DNA of 64,000 nucleotides from Cristatella mucedo (GCA_009760855.2 WPIO01000039.1:2584501-2648500), one strand, 5' to 3'; positions 30,190 to 43,946 are shown, counted from the first letter of the stretch. Notes: a model not told the origin generated them from the sequence alone. A program made the numbers and translations.

Positions 30190-31375
30190 ATGCGGCTGCC
30201 AAATCTAACGGAGCAGACCAGGCACCTATGGAGTTCCACAATTGTCCATTCCCAATTGTTCTTCGACGGTCTCTATTTATACCAAGCCTCTAGTAAAGCT
30301 GATTTCGTTGGTGGGATTGGCTACCCCATCTCGGCTGACGACATCCAGTTGTATTTGCTCTGTAAGCCATCCAAGTCACTTTCAGCGACTGATAAACTTA
30401 ACTGTTGCCTTGCAGACATCCGATTCTATATATGGGCCTATTTCTATATCTAAAAGACAGTTAACCGAACTCCTACTTATTGGGCAGTCCAAGTCTGTGG
30501 CTTGGCTTGGCGACTCTACTCTTATAATTTTTGAAGTTTTTGTGTGACCATAATTATGTACTCTGAATTTCAATTCTCTCCTCGATTACTGATAATGATT
30601 GATAAACTTTGACAACTATAAATAAGACTGCTTTCACAGCTAGCCATAAAGTTATTTCTCCGTCTAAGAATAGAGACTGCCTACAACAGTGGCTGGATCA
30701 GAATCTCACTAGCTTCCTAGCTCTGTCTAGGCTGGACTATCGTAATTCAGTTTTAGCTGTGCCACAAAAAAGAGGCTGACGTTAAGCCTCAGCAACTATC
30801 GGTGACTATGGCTACAAGGTTAGTCAACGAGTCCCATAGGTTTTTCAACGACTCCTTTGCTGAAGGAGCTGCACATGCCACCATTCAATCAACGGATACA
30901 AAGTAAATAGCTTCCTCTGACTGATAAGGACGTCCGTGGCTTGACTTGCTTATGCCTAGCTTAACTGATGCACCAGTTTCAGCATTCTCTCGCCCTCAAG
31001 TTCTTCATGAACCAGATATTACCTTTTTCATTCATTTCTTTTTTGAATAGTGTTGGCTACAAAACGTTTTGCTCTACAGGTCCTACACGAACACTTACAA
31101 AATTCTAAGGTAACTACATCTTTCCATCTGCCATTTATGACACGTTATTTAAAACCACCTGAGCTGCTAATTAATTCTACGTTACTCACATCCTCAACCG
31201 CCCTCTTTACTCAGCCATGCGTCTCACTTTCTCTATGCTGAGTGAGATGAAGTCTGCTTGCTAAGTACACACATTGAAAAGCTGCCTAGGCTTTGAGGTT
31301 GCTATAAAATCTCCTGCGTAACACCAACTTGTCAGTGTGGCTTCGTGGATTTGTAGACGGAATTTCATTACAGTA
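30190..31375 (+). mobile_element. LINE-B copy, decayed
   Basis: RT remnants include GYPISADDIQLYL (the YADD block region) at about 30320-30360, then C-terminal and 3' UTR sequence ending in GGCTTCGTGGATTTGTAGACGG at about 31340. Many stops. Confidence 0.7.
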
Positions 31376-31379
31376 TAAA

Positions 31380-31870
31380 AGCCATAGCTAACAAACAGTG
31401 GGCTGACAGTAAAAGCGACACTTTAATTAACTTTAAATTTAATCACAGTCAAGCCCAAAGCCGTAGTAAACTTATCACTCACAATCGAGTAAATGTCTAG
31501 GATCTGAAAAATGCAATACAGGTACAGGCCACGATCAAAGCTGAGCACGGTTTAATCAGCAAACCTAATTTACGCATTTGAAATGCAGAGCACGTTTTAC
31601 ACGCATTCGCAGAAATTAGCTGCTGGTAATGCATAGACATCCGATACCTTAGCCTTGACTGAAGATTTTTTTAACAGAATAGTCGTTCTTCCTTGCTAGT
31701 TATAGTGACTGCCGCTCGTATGACAGTGGTCAAATGATTCGAGACTGCTACCGTATTAACTGACGATGCCACTGACTGGTGCAATGGCACTTGACTAGTT
31801 TTTTTATTACTTTACAATCTTGCTGATTATGGGGGTGCTTGTTCTGTCAGTCATATTTCTCAGCCTTCCA
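31380..31870. other. Intergenic DNA, nothing recognised
   Basis: No coding or repeat signal that I can name. Confidence 0.35.
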
Positions 31871-31874
31871 TCTC

Positions 31875-31876
<2 letters not shown>

Positions 31877-31953
<77 letters not shown>

Positions 31954-32065
31954 GTCTGTCTGTCTGTCTCTCTGTTTGTCTCTGTCTCTCTCTGTCGCCG
32001 TCTGTCTGACTGTCTGCCTGTCTGTCTGACTGTCTGTCTGACTGTCTGTCTGTCTGCCGGCCTGC

Positions 32066-32130
<65 letters not shown>

Positions 32131-32162
32131 ACTCTGTCTCTCTCTGTCTCTCTCTCTCTCTA
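31877..32162. repeat. (TC)n and (CTGT)n pyrimidine-rich simple repeat
   Basis: TC repeat (31877-31947), then CTGTCTGT/CTGC tetranucleotide-like sequence, then TC again. The R/D/T/Q-rich minus-strand frames are repeat artefacts. Confidence 0.95.
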
Positions 32163-32164
32163 TC

Positions 32165-34640
32165 TTCTCGAAGAGAAAATCTCTTTTGGAAAAAACGTAA
32201 AGTATGGTGATAGCTAATGTCATATTTGCACATATGATGTATAGTGGTTTTTACGAATTCCCTTAGTCGGCAAACACAGCACTAGTAGTGATGGTAGTCA
32301 TTCCCCACGCTTGACAGCTACCAGTGAAGCCGCCAGCCTTAGAGCACGGCCTGCGATGTTTAGGTGCAGCAGCACCAATAGACGCAGGCATGCAGATAGT
32401 CGCGAATGCAGCAGCAGTGAAGAGCGCCCGTACCTTATGATAAAAAGTCCCTATCCGTCGCATTGACGAGTTTATTCAAGAAAGGGAGTAAGGTTAAGGA
32501 CATCCGACACACGTATCCTTTACAAGCTCTCGCATGACGCCCACAGCAGCAACTCTGAATGTCTTACCGGTACCGAGCCTGCGGAATGACTCATATCTAG
32601 CTTGAAGCTTAGATTTATACTGAATGCCCATTATATGAATTAAACCACCGAGCTAAAGGCTAAGACACAACCGGATCTGATGCATTATAATCCGGAACCG
32701 CAAATAAAGTCTCGTCAATAATTATCTGGCCGACGTGGTGCTCTAGTGCTTCAATATGAAGAAACGTATATACTAAATGATGATTGGAGTCCCGCTTGTT
32801 GCTTTTAATGCTATTGGCGACGAAGATGACGACAAGACGGCTAGAAAAACGTTTGCTAATAGACCGTCTAAATCCGTGTAACTAATTTAGGTTATATCTA
32901 AGGCAATTGCCAAGGTGAGCATTAAAAACTTTCGCACTGTATTCTGATAGCTTTGTTATTATCTCAACCGATGATGGTAGTAAATGAATGGGATTGCAGT
33001 GAAATATTCACATTCTTCCTTCGATAGATTGCGACATCCCTTGGATTTATTAGCCATCATCAAAATGTAACCTGTAGGAACCGGATGTGTCATAACCTTT
33101 AATTCACAAGGGCCAAGTTATTTATTTTGCGATAGAAGTCGCGCGAAGCTGTTTTGTTTCATCAGCCACACGGTTATATACAGTACATATTCAGATAGGT
33201 ATGGATGCTTACATTTTCTAGAAATTAGCATATCTGACAGTTCTTTCCATGACCTACTGCATCCGTCTGGTTTTGCTTTGATACGCACGTGTTCTAGGAT
33301 TACCCGCTGTTATGCTATGTGTTATATAAGTATTGGGTATTGGCAAGACAATAAGCTTCTTAATGACCGCACTGGATAACTATTCGTGTTCGTCAGTTTC
33401 CGTGCTATTAAGGTATTATTACGTGGCCTAATTCATGTTCCTGTGTTGGACTCACGGAAAAAAGAGTACACTTATAACGAACCTAGGAAATTGAATTTTT
33501 AATCCTGAGTAGTCTTCCAATTCCTCCTGTACAAATTTCAATATCAAATTCGTTTCCAACATGTCAATCCCTAGTGAGTCTACCAACCACATCCACCACA
33601 ATGAGAAAACTGAACGTTGCTGTTTGAACACTGAAAAGAGATCTCTTGAAATTTGTATGGCCATACAATGAAGCTTTCGAAGAGTGGACGGAGCGGCTGA
33701 GAGGCAGAGCAGCGACGAGGGAGTATGAAAAGACACATTTTGGCAGGAATGGGCGATTTAATTAAGGTTGCCACCTCAGCTAGACGAGTCTGCTTCCGTT
33801 GGATGCTGGGCACCAGAACAAGCTGTCCGAGGCAAAGAGTGACCTAAACCAGCGGCCGTCAAAGGACAGTATGTGCAGCAACGATGGATTCCATGACAAT
33901 AGCTTCAAGCGGAAGGTAAATGCAAATACCGTAGTGGAGCAAAGAAAGCTCCGGTCCATGCTGGCGTCCGAGTTGTGCGCGAAATATGTTTACCTTAAGC
34001 TATCTCGTACAAATCCTGGGGTGGGGTATGAACGATCGCCGCTTGGTCGGTCGAGGCAGTTCTTGACTCGGCCAGCTCGCAGATTTCTCTATCCATGGCT
34101 AAAGCCTTGATGGAGTCTGACATGACGCTACCGAATGCCTCGAGCGTCTAGACCGACGCCCTCTAGTAGATACGATCAATGAACTCTCTCTAGCGGTTTC
34201 AGTTTCTTTCAGACACGGTCATTGACAGCCAGTCAAACTAAGCGACTCATTCCGTCCACGAAGGCCTGTCTAAATATACAAGTACATTTTCTATGCAAAG
34301 GTCATCAGTCAACCATACAATTATAAAAAAGACCGCTTTTAGAAACGTCAAGCTAAATGAGAGACCGCGAATGCGTCCTACTTTCAGGACTCCAAAGCAT
34401 CAAATTGCTAAGCTTCTCGAATGAGCTAGCAGCCAGCTGAAAATCGCAGGGCGTAATTGCTGGATGCTTGCTTATGAGTACCAGCCATTTTTCTTAATGG
34501 AGTCACAATTTACTCGTTTCGGGGTTTGTTTGAGTTCAATGAGATTCAAAACAAACTTATTATGCTATTGAGTTATGGGAAATCTTATTATGAATCAGAA
34601 ATAGAAAAACACGTCCCTTAAAATGGGCTGTGCCGTTTTA
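32165..34640. other. Intergenic DNA, no supportable gene
   Basis: Several open stretches of 60-103 codons (for example 32263-32463 minus, 33452-33813 minus, 33799-34110 plus) show no family motif, splice-supported continuation or repeated occurrence. I do not call them. Confidence 0.4.
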
Positions 34641-34830
34641 TCTCCTGTGGCATCTGCACAAAGATATGTGTGTCCTTTTATGTAGTAATATTTCACTAGA
34701 CGACAAAAAAAGCTCTTCAGTCAGATCTTCCTACATTCAGCTACGTAGCATTGCAAAAATTCGGTTTGATCGGGCAGGTCATTCCATCGTATTTGCTCCA
34801 TCCGTTTGTGTGAAATTCAGTCCTGACTTA
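34640..34830 (+). mobile_element. Short LINE-A relic
   Basis: The translation SSSVRSSYIQLRSIAKIR (about 34709-34762) matches the SSTVKCAYFQLHNIAKIR segment of LINE-A copy 1. Confidence 0.55.
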
Positions 34831-34934
34831 TGAAGTTTTCACTAGTAAGCACTAGCTTGAGAAAGAACATGACAAATCAAAACTGACTGGTCATTGGCTG
34901 GCAAACGATGACTTGTGTAGATCATACCAATCCA

Positions 34935-35640
<706 letters not shown>

Positions 35641-36180
35641 TCTTGTTTCTATCCTTTCTCAGTACTCTCTCGATGTATGGTTCCTAGCAGCAAATTTCGC
35701 ATGCTACCTGTTACTGCGTGTACATTGGTATGCTTTTCTTTGCTTGATGTTTCAGGCGAAAACATGCAACCGCAAAGTCTCAGAGGATTTTAGACATCTA
35801 TAGCATGAGACGCCTGACTCAAGAGCCTGGAGCCTTGGATACAATCGTAAGTAAGTGATTTATAGTGAGTAGTCCGAGGAACGATAGACAATTGGTGGTG
35901 ATGGTACGATCTGCTCGATCTAGGGTCGAGAGGAGACTTCTGATGTGTGCAACTGAAAAAGCAATCGGGCAACTGAGTGTCCGCCTGGTTAGCAGCCTGC
36001 CGATGCATAATCTGAGTGACCGCTAGAGCAGACACTGATAGATGGCAGAGGTTCGAAATTAACGGTCAGAGCCTGTCACAGTACCTTAACAACAGGGGCA
36101 TTGCGTCTCCTCGAAAGAATGATTGCTCAACTGCTAGTTTGTGGGATCTCTTCAAGACTCGGAAAGTGCTATTCTCACGG
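35641..36180. other. Distal upstream flank of P450 gene 2
   Basis: No gene seen. A few short blocks are reminiscent of the DNA before gene 3, consistent with a duplicated upstream region. Confidence 0.4.
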
Positions 36181-36201
36181 ACGGTTTCAAAATAGGTAGA
36201 G

Positions 36202-36278
36202 GCTGAGTCAGTGTGACTCGGCAGCTAATGGCAGTGCATGACGAAGCAGAATACCTTGACGCCCACCCATCGATAAAA
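36202..36278 (+). promoter_or_regulatory. Putative promoter of P450 gene 2
   Basis: Seen: an inverted pair GCTGAGTCA (36202-36210) and TGACTCGGC (36214-36222), each fitting the TGACnnnGC antioxidant-response core and arranged as a near palindrome. ATACCTTGA (36251-36259) differs at two bases from the TGACCTTGA of genes 1 and 3. TATA-like GATAAAA lies at 36272-36278. Spacing to the ATG (63 and 44 bases) equals that in gene 1. Function is inferred. Confidence 0.4.
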
Positions 36279-37856
36279 CCGAGAGCCGCCCAGCTGCACC
36301 CTAGTCACTAAGTCACTGCACAATGGATGGCCTCGACTGCAGCGCCTTGCAGCTGCGGAGCATTCTTTCGAGCGTTTTGGTCATAATTTTGTATAAGTAA
36401 GTCCTAGCAAATTTGGCTCGCATGCTTAGTTGAACCTCAGAGAGAATTCAGTCGTTAAACGTTGGCCGCCTCTAGGGCGTCTCAGGTCCAGCAGAGTTAA
36501 GCCCACCATAGCCCGCCATGCTGACGCACGACCCCAGACGGCTATATCCAGAAGTCGCTTGCCTTTGACTTAGACAGTAGGCTAACTTTCCGTGCTTTAT
36601 ACAATGGTGATTCATTTGAGCACAATGTTGAAAGTGATTGATTTTAGACTCAAAATGCTCCATCTTGGAAAATATTTCTGTTACAGAGTTGCCTTGATTA
36701 TAGGGAGTTTGCCGTCGATCACAACCTTATGTAAGCTTGTGGTATCCTCCTGCTATCGTGAGGAATATGTTCTAGGTTACTTATGTTTTTATGTACGCAA
36801 AAGAATTACAGCTGTTGAGTTTCAACTGAATCTGCACCATTGGTAATAGGGTAGCGGCTGGCTCGGCATGCTGGTGAAAGGTTTGCCTGATCATGGTAGC
36901 TCATGCACGGAATCTGGAATGGCGGTATGAAATTTGCCTAGCTTATTGCATTCCTGGACGAGAATGTATTCAGAGCATTATAATAGCCTATCTGTACCGA
37001 TCAAATTTTCAAATGGCATATTGAATCAAGTCGATCATTGTTTTCCCAACTTGAGTTTGCTGATTACATCTGCTTAAAAGTGAGTTTCATGGGCCATCTA
37101 TCGGCATGATATTTACTAAATAACATTGTAACCGTTTATCTGACATTGGAGAAATTTGTTAGTATAGAAGTATTGTCAAATTGACGAAATGCGTTGACAC
37201 CAATTAGAAACAGAAGCTCGTGGAATGGCTTTCCAGGCACGGATGAACAACTTTAACCACTTTATGGATCAGTTTTTTATAAGAATAATAATCAAAGCTA
37301 TCCCGCTGTTATGCAATCGAAGATGCTGCAACTGAACAGGTTGGTACTGACGCTACAGTGAGGAGCTTTAATCGGCATCTAGGGGCCTTATTTTGAAAAC
37401 TGCATGTTAAGATTTACTTCCTGGTCGAGTTCAGATCAATGTAAAGCCATCGACTGAATGAACCAGCTCATCATCTACTAACATCGTATGCCTTCGTTAC
37501 AGCTCCATTGTCCCTGGGAAAAACGGTTCAGCCGCTCAGGAAGAAAAGTGGCTGTCATTCACGCTTTGCTGTTTGGCTTACCTTATGAACTAAGCTCTTC
37601 CCAAGTCACACCTCCAAAAAGTCATGCCCGCCTACTATGCCGTACACTGGAAATATTTCCAGAGTTAGCTAGAGTGACGAAAAATAAATGCCAAGTGGTT
37701 TATCAGCCTCAAAACAGAGCAGCCGATGATTTTTATCTGCTTTTACATGGCAGCACGCATTCCACTTGTCTTTTAGCTTCTTTCGCCACCCAGTTAAACA
37801 GCTTGCAGTGCAAGAATGTTTTATTTTGGTACATGAGTAAAATCCCCAACGAAGGC

Positions 37857-37951
37857 ATTTGGTTGGCCTTATTTTTATTCTAGAACAAACAAATGGCTGC
37901 ACCCTCTGCCAAAGCTTATCTTGAATTACCAGAGTATCTTCAGTCCAACGT
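37857..37951 (+). pseudogene. Possible decayed exon 2 of P450 gene 2
   Basis: A candidate of 95 nt (97 in gene 1) with AG before it, TGGCCTTAT where gene 1 has TGGCCCTAC (WPY), and a GTGAGC donor after it. A PLP lies near the GPKPLP position. Overall identity is low and the lengths imply shifts, so chance resemblance is quite possible. Confidence 0.3.
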
Positions 37952-39329
37952 GAGCATAGATGCATTGCTTTTTGTCAGCTATACTTTCCTAGTCCAGATC
38001 ACGGCCGTTAAATGGCATGTAACCTAAATACTGAAGCCCTGTTTTGGTCGTGTGATATTTCAATAATTCCATCGAATGTTCTACATGCTTTAGAGTTTCA
38101 TCTGACAGATCCTATGCAATAGAAACGTCGGCATGCTAAATCAGCCAGATTATGACTACCTAAAATAATATTATTGACAGCTTATCTATGATGACGTGGC
38201 GTAAAAGCCGGTGGTTTACAGCATTAATGAATTTTGCTCTCTCGATATCTAGCCTAGAATTTTATTTGAGCTTCTTGATGTCGAATGGGTATTCTGTACG
38301 CAATGGCTGTGCTGGATGCCTGAACGAAGTGCATCTCGGGCTATATATTAGATATCTTATAGCAACGGATATAGACTTGTTGCATTAAAGTGAGGGCGCT
38401 CATCATTTCTGCTTTCCTTTAACGTCAGCATACCTGCATATATTGGAGCTGCACTTGTGAGTCACCTACCTTGCTTCAAAGCTTAGGGTTTCATTGGTTC
38501 CATTTTACTTGGACAAGAACTAGTACTGATAGAAATACTATGCTTGTGGCCTAATAAAATTACAGCAGAAGCCATTACAGCTTGAGTGTGAGACAATTAA
38601 GATATGCCTGCTGGAAGACTTATCCTACTCGATATCTCTGATTGCTTTCTTTTTCAATGTACTTTTAATGCTGAAATGGATTCCATGGTAAATGATTCCT
38701 AAATTTTCAGCCTCTAAAGGATATTTAGATGTAAATATAACAGCAATTCTAAGCATCTAGTTTTTTGTGGTGATGTAAGTCCATTTGCCTTAGCTTTACT
38801 CTGTACAATTATGTACCAGAAAGCATTGAGTGTAAAACTAATATTTAAAAGCTTATATTTGTATTCCTTGGCTGTAAATTTGGGTTAAATTAATGACAAA
38901 AAGTTCTTAAACAGCGTGTATATAGATTTTTAATTATGGTACGAAGATTAATGGCTGAGTATTAAATGCATGAATGAAATCATTATTCAATTGGAACAAT
39001 AAAAAGACATGCATTTTCTATGTAAAATACTGACAGAATCTTCCTATCAAAATGAAGTGAAGTCGTGCCAACTTCTCAACAGATTGGCAAATTTGCCAAC
39101 CTGCTTGACACTTTTTTGACATATCATGCTGTCCTCTCATCGTGCTGTTTTTTCTGACACTTTTTTTTCGTTAAACTACTAAAATTGAATATTGAAGATA
39201 GTGATGTTGGATTGCTAGCCATAATTGTCTTTATCGGCATGTTATTATGACAAGATTAAGTAGATGGAAGATATCTAGAATCTTGTCGTGGAAAAGGGAA
39301 TCAATATATGGGGTAGAGTTTTTGAATGC

Positions 39330-40610
39330 AATCCACTGAAAATGTGTTTTATTAAGCCTAAATGATGATTATAATATTCAAAACGATCGGTCTGACCGAC
39401 GAAGCACTGGCGTGGTTTAAATCGTACTTGTCTGATCGTGTTCAATCCGTGTCGTGTGGGGATCAGGTCTCACACGCGAGACGCATCATCTGTGGAGTCC
39501 CTCAAGGGTCTGTACTCTGTCCCTTGTTGTTCTCCATTTATACTCTACCTCTGGGAGACGTTATTAAGGCCAACAGAATAGGATATCACTTTTATGCTGA
39601 GGATACGTGAAAATGCATATAGATAGATGCATTTAGAATGCATTTGAATGAAGATAGAAGAACGATGGTAAGCTCGTTTAATAAAAATGAATGGTATGGT
39701 CACTTGCAGATTCCAAAGCATCACTTTTATGCTGACGGTACTCAGCTGTATTCGTCATCAAATCCTGAGAATCTGCTGCAGCCACTGAGAAACTGAATGC
39801 TTGCCTTGCGGAGATTCTATCCTGGATATCAGAAAACTTCTTGGAACTAAATGACGATAAAACCAAACTGCTAGCTAATATAATACAATAAATATAGGAC
39901 ACCATAAGCGTGTGGCTGGATTTAAAGGCTATGCTCTTCTAATAGGTGATGCTGTTGTGCGACCATCACCACGTGCTAAAAATTTAGGTGTCGTTTTCGA
40001 AAGCTGCCTCAATTTTAAAAGATTTATTCAGAAGACTGCTTCTACACCTAGCCATCACGTCCGATTCCTATTCAAGATTAGGAGCTGTCTTCTGCAGTGG
40101 CTTGTAAAAAATTTAACTAGCTCCTTTGTTCTGTCTTGGCATAATTATTGTAGTTCCTTTTTAGCTGGGCTACCAAAAAACGCAACTAGGCCTCTGCAGC
40201 TGACAGTGAATTTAGCTGCAAGGCTAGTCTTTAAGTCCCAAAGGTTTGACCACGTGCCTCCTTGGCTAAAAGAGCTAGGTTGGATGCCGGTTGAGCAATG
40301 ATACAGGGCAAAGTTCTTCCACTGACCCACAACGCCCGCCATGGCTTGGCTTCTTCGTACCTAGCTGAACTGCGGCACCAGTTTCAGCCTCTTTGTGCCC
40401 TCAGGTCCTGTGTGGACAGTAAACTAGCTATTCTATTCATCCACTTAAAGACCGTTGGCGACAGAAGCTTTAGCTCTGCAGGTCCCAGAATGTGGACTCG
40501 CTTGAACAGTTCTTATGCAATGACAACTACACTCCTGCTGCCGACTATGGCTTATCCTTTTCAGCAGTCCTGAGCTGCTGCTTCCATACTACTCACTACC
40601 TCAACTGCTC
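39330..40610 (+). mobile_element. LINE-B copy, 5'-truncated, in gene 2 intron
   Basis: RT part: GLTDEALAWFKSYLSDRVQS, then GVPQGSVLCPLLFSIYTLPLGDVIKANRIGYHFYAEDT (39362-39610). A local duplication or shift near 39720 repeats the YHFYAD segment. The C-terminal part carries LGVVFES, WLKELGWMPVEQ, SYLAELRHQFQPL and SFSSAGPRMW, ending with the stop at about 40571. It is followed at once by an opposite-strand copy. Confidence 0.83.
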
Positions 40611-40614
40611 AACT

Positions 40615-41240
40615 GAGATTTAAAAAAAGCCTTTCAGCCATATTCATTACCACGTGCAGTGACTTACAAACATACTTTGGTTGCAAAGCCCAAATGAAAT
40701 TGCAATAACCTAGCCGGGAAAGAACTAGAAATATAGTTAAATTATTAGCCAGCTACCATGGTAGGCAGTCCTTAATCTTATGAAGGGATCCGATCTGATG
40801 ACAGAATTATTATGCCAATAATAATTATGCCAAGACAGAACTAAGGAGCTAGTTAAATCTTTTACAAGCCACTGCGGAAGACAGCTCCTAATCTTGGATA
40901 GGAATCGGACGTGATGGCTAGCTGCAGAAGCAGTCTTCTTAATGAAACTTTCAAAACTTAGGCAGCTGTCAAAGACGACACCTAAATTCAGAGCACACGG
41001 CGACGATCACACAACAGCATCATCTATTAGACGATCACAGTCTTATAATTCAGAGATACGCTTGGATGTCCTCTGAATATCAGTTCCTTTCTGCTGTCGT
41101 TAAGTTTAAGAGAATTCGCCGACATCCCGGATAAAAAATCTGCAAGCAGTAATCATTTTCTCAGTCTCTGTAGCAGATTCTAATGGTTTAAACGATCACT
41201 ACAGGTAAGTACCGCCAGCATGAAACTAAAGGCATTTCTT
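40615..41240 (-). mobile_element. LINE-B copy, inverted relative to its neighbour
   Basis: The minus strand covers the segment from the NDDKTE/LLIG region to the AARLVFKS region of LINE-B. It thus mirrors about 39720-40240 of the plus-strand copy and could fold back on it. Confidence 0.75.
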
Positions 41241-41718
41241 CCCGAGCCTCCCAGCCTAACGTTAAATATTGTAGCCTCTTTTTTTGCTTGTTTCCCAGGC
41301 GGCTTTGTCTGTCAGTCCGGTCGCTCCTAGCTTTAAGTTATTCTACCCTCCAAGTAGTATTAGTAAACTTATCGCTCTTAAGGCTAGGTCATAATACAAG
41401 GTGCGATGGCCAATTGCGGCGGCTCCTGAAGCTATCCCTGTGCAGAATAAAGGTGCAAATCTCTATGCTTTGCCACCGTTTTTTGTTGAAAACAATAACA
41501 CATAGTATTTCAAGACAGCAGTGAGTAGGAGGACTACATTCCTGGTCTCATGCAATCATTTATGAAAATAGTACGCCCATAATTCCAGGTTGGTTTAACT
41601 TGATTTCTGCAACTTATATTGATCATTGACTAATAAAACCAATAATTAGGTTATCGGAATAACAAGCTCAGTTTTTAATTCAATTAAATGCCATATTAAT
41701 CTCCTATATTCGTTTCAG
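41241..41718. other. Gene 2 intron DNA before exon 5
   Basis: No remnant of exons 3 or 4 seen. AT-rich. Confidence 0.4.
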
Positions 41719-42221
41719 ATGCAACCCACTATTACTGATTGTGCCCAACACGTAGCGGACTACATTGATAAGCACCTTCACCGACCAATTGCTATGAAAG
41801 AGTGAGCATCCTATACATCTATGTGTGTGTTGTTTTTATTGGTTGTGTTAGTTACCGGCTTAGTACCGCTACATTGTTTACTTTGCGTGCGGTTTCGCTA
41901 ATAGTTCAGCACTGTCCATGCTTGTTACTGTAGCCTGCTTGCTGGCTACGCCATGGACGTTATTTCCAGTACCACCTTTGGCCTTGACACGAGATCTCTC
42001 GATCAACCCGACAACTCATTTCTGAAGAATGCTAAAGAGCTCCTCAATTTTGTAAATCTAAGAAATCCTAAGGGAGTAATTGCTGTAATGGCAACCTGTA
42101 AGTGCTTGGCCATGTGGTTGCTTGTACATTTAATTTTTGGATATTGCAATTAACTGTTGTCTTGTTATTAGATAAACTTGCTGCTGGCTTGCTATAAGAG
42201 AGCTATTAATGTGTTTTCCAG

Positions 42222-42345
42222 TGGTTTCACTGAAGATTGAGCGGTACTTGATAAATTGGGAATCAGAGCGATCGATCCGGGCTCTGTGCAGTACTTAGAG
42301 GACGTTGTGAGGAATGCATTGAATGACAGCAGCAAGGGTGTAAGG
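42222..42345 (+). pseudogene. P450 gene 2 exon 7 with 1-nt deletion
   Basis: Aligned with exon 7 of genes 1 (12511-12635) and 3 (53580-53704), it lacks one nucleotide between about 42236 and 42252. In the frame set by exon 6 the reading reaches TAG at 42296-42298. Downstream of the deletion the peptide IDPGSVQYLED again matches the paralogues in the shifted frame. Confidence 0.85.
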
Positions 42346-43429
42346 GTAAGTTCATGGATGTGTAGCAACACTGCTTTTATACTGTATGAGCATGCAACTA
42401 GATTGATTCGTTTATTTGAGCTATGCAGTAGAATGAGTATTTTCCGATAAATCACGTGGGCTTATCTTATTATGTAAAAGATAAAAAAATGTAATAAAAA
42501 CCAAAGACCCATGCACAAATTTGACCAGAGCTGCAACAGCTACTCCCGTAACATATTTAATGCACTTTTCACTATTTCTTTCCCTACTCTGTTTCGTTTA
42601 TTTATATATGAGCCGCAAAAGCTGTACTAGGTTGAGGTAAAATGTTTACATCTCTGAAGTTGTAAAGTATAAAATCCAGTTACATGGTAAGGCAAATTCA
42701 AGAAAGTGTAGTTACCAGCTAAGTCTGAAGTTTTCTGTCAAAAAATGCTGTTGAGTCAATAAGTAATAAATTTTTAATTAGGATATACTAAACTACTCGT
42801 GGCTATGCATTAATAGACGTACTGCATGCACCAATTAATCTGGATCGCTGGCTAAAATACTTCTTTTGAAAGACACCCAAAGGGCTCACTCTTGTTATTC
42901 AGACTGAGTCTTAGTATCGCTTTGGTCAAGAATAGAAAGAGTTCTAGTCCAAGCTTTTGCAATCATATCAATCTGAGTTTTTTTAAGCCGCTTCAATAAC
43001 TTGAGAGAAAGGGCAACGAATTATCATTTTCGAGTACTAAGCTGACATTTGAAAGTATTCAGTTGATGCATTGGACATATCCTAGATTCCTTAAATGATG
43101 TTTTCTTGTTTGTTATAGGACAAGCACGACTTTGTACATTTGTGTCTTGAAGAACTAGTTGATATTAAAACTGTAAGCTCTGACACCGTGAAGAAGACTG
43201 ATGGCGGTCTTTTGTGGACTACGAAAGGTAACGGCCTCATGCAGCAATGATTGCTAAAACTTTTGATTTCATTTATATGTTGCTCGTCATTTCTTGCTCA
43301 TGGGCGAACTAATGATGAGCTTGCTAGAATGTTTTCTTTCTTTCCATTCAATCCGCAGCCATGGCCTCTTTCCAAGAGAGGATTAGGCCAGTTCTAGTCT
43401 CACGCATAGTCCAGTTCCTCATTCCCCAT

Positions 43430-43946
43430 TGATTCTATGGCTCCAGCCTATCTCTCAGATCTACTCCCCCACCAGGCCAAGTATCGTACTACCCGCTTTT
43501 CGGAATCCAACAGGCTACCAATACCTCGTACAAACCTCAAATCATTTGGAGATCGTGATTTAGTTCGTATGCTCCCAAGGCCTAGAAGGACTCACGACTT
43601 GCGTCAGATCATCCCTGACTTGACCACGTTTAAAAAGAACTTAACGACACACTTATTTAGGACAGCATTTAGTGGGTCCCTGTGATTCGTCATTTTCTGA
43701 TTGAGGTCTCTGTAATTCGTCCTTCATGTGCTTATGCGTGCTGACACTGTGCATGCTGCCACTAACCCACATCTGCATTCTGACCTTGTGCATGTCACCC
43801 CTAACCATGTTATTCATGTTTATCAACCATGATATTACTCACCATTCAATCGCGTTTCCCTTTGCAGCAAATTTAAAGCGCCTAGAAAGAGATTGAGTTC
43901 TCTGAGGGCGCTTTATCGAGTGCATTATTATTATTATTATTATTAC
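43430..43946 (+). mobile_element. LINE-A 3' end with (ATT)n tail, in gene 2 intron 8
   Basis: Encodes the ORF2 C-terminus (APAYLSDLLPHQAKYRTTRF to THLFRTAFSGSL, 43437-43685), then the 3' UTR, the GCGCC...GGCGC hairpin and an (ATT)n tail. This is the best example of the true LINE-A 3' terminus here. Confidence 0.87.

Noticed and set aside
31807-32223. 138-codon R/D/T/Q-rich minus-strand frame
   Set aside because: Pure product of TC/CTGT simple repeats.
32263-32463. 66-codon frame with a signal-peptide-like start and two cysteines
   Set aside because: Too short, no RNA or homology evidence; the hydrophobic stretch can arise by chance.
33452-34110. Overlapping frames of 77-103 codons on both strands
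   Set aside because: No recognisable domain and no continuation across splice sites.
37488-37883. 131-codon open frame in the gene 2 intron
   Set aside because: No family motif and no splice support; its end overlaps the possible decayed exon 2. Length is compatible with chance.
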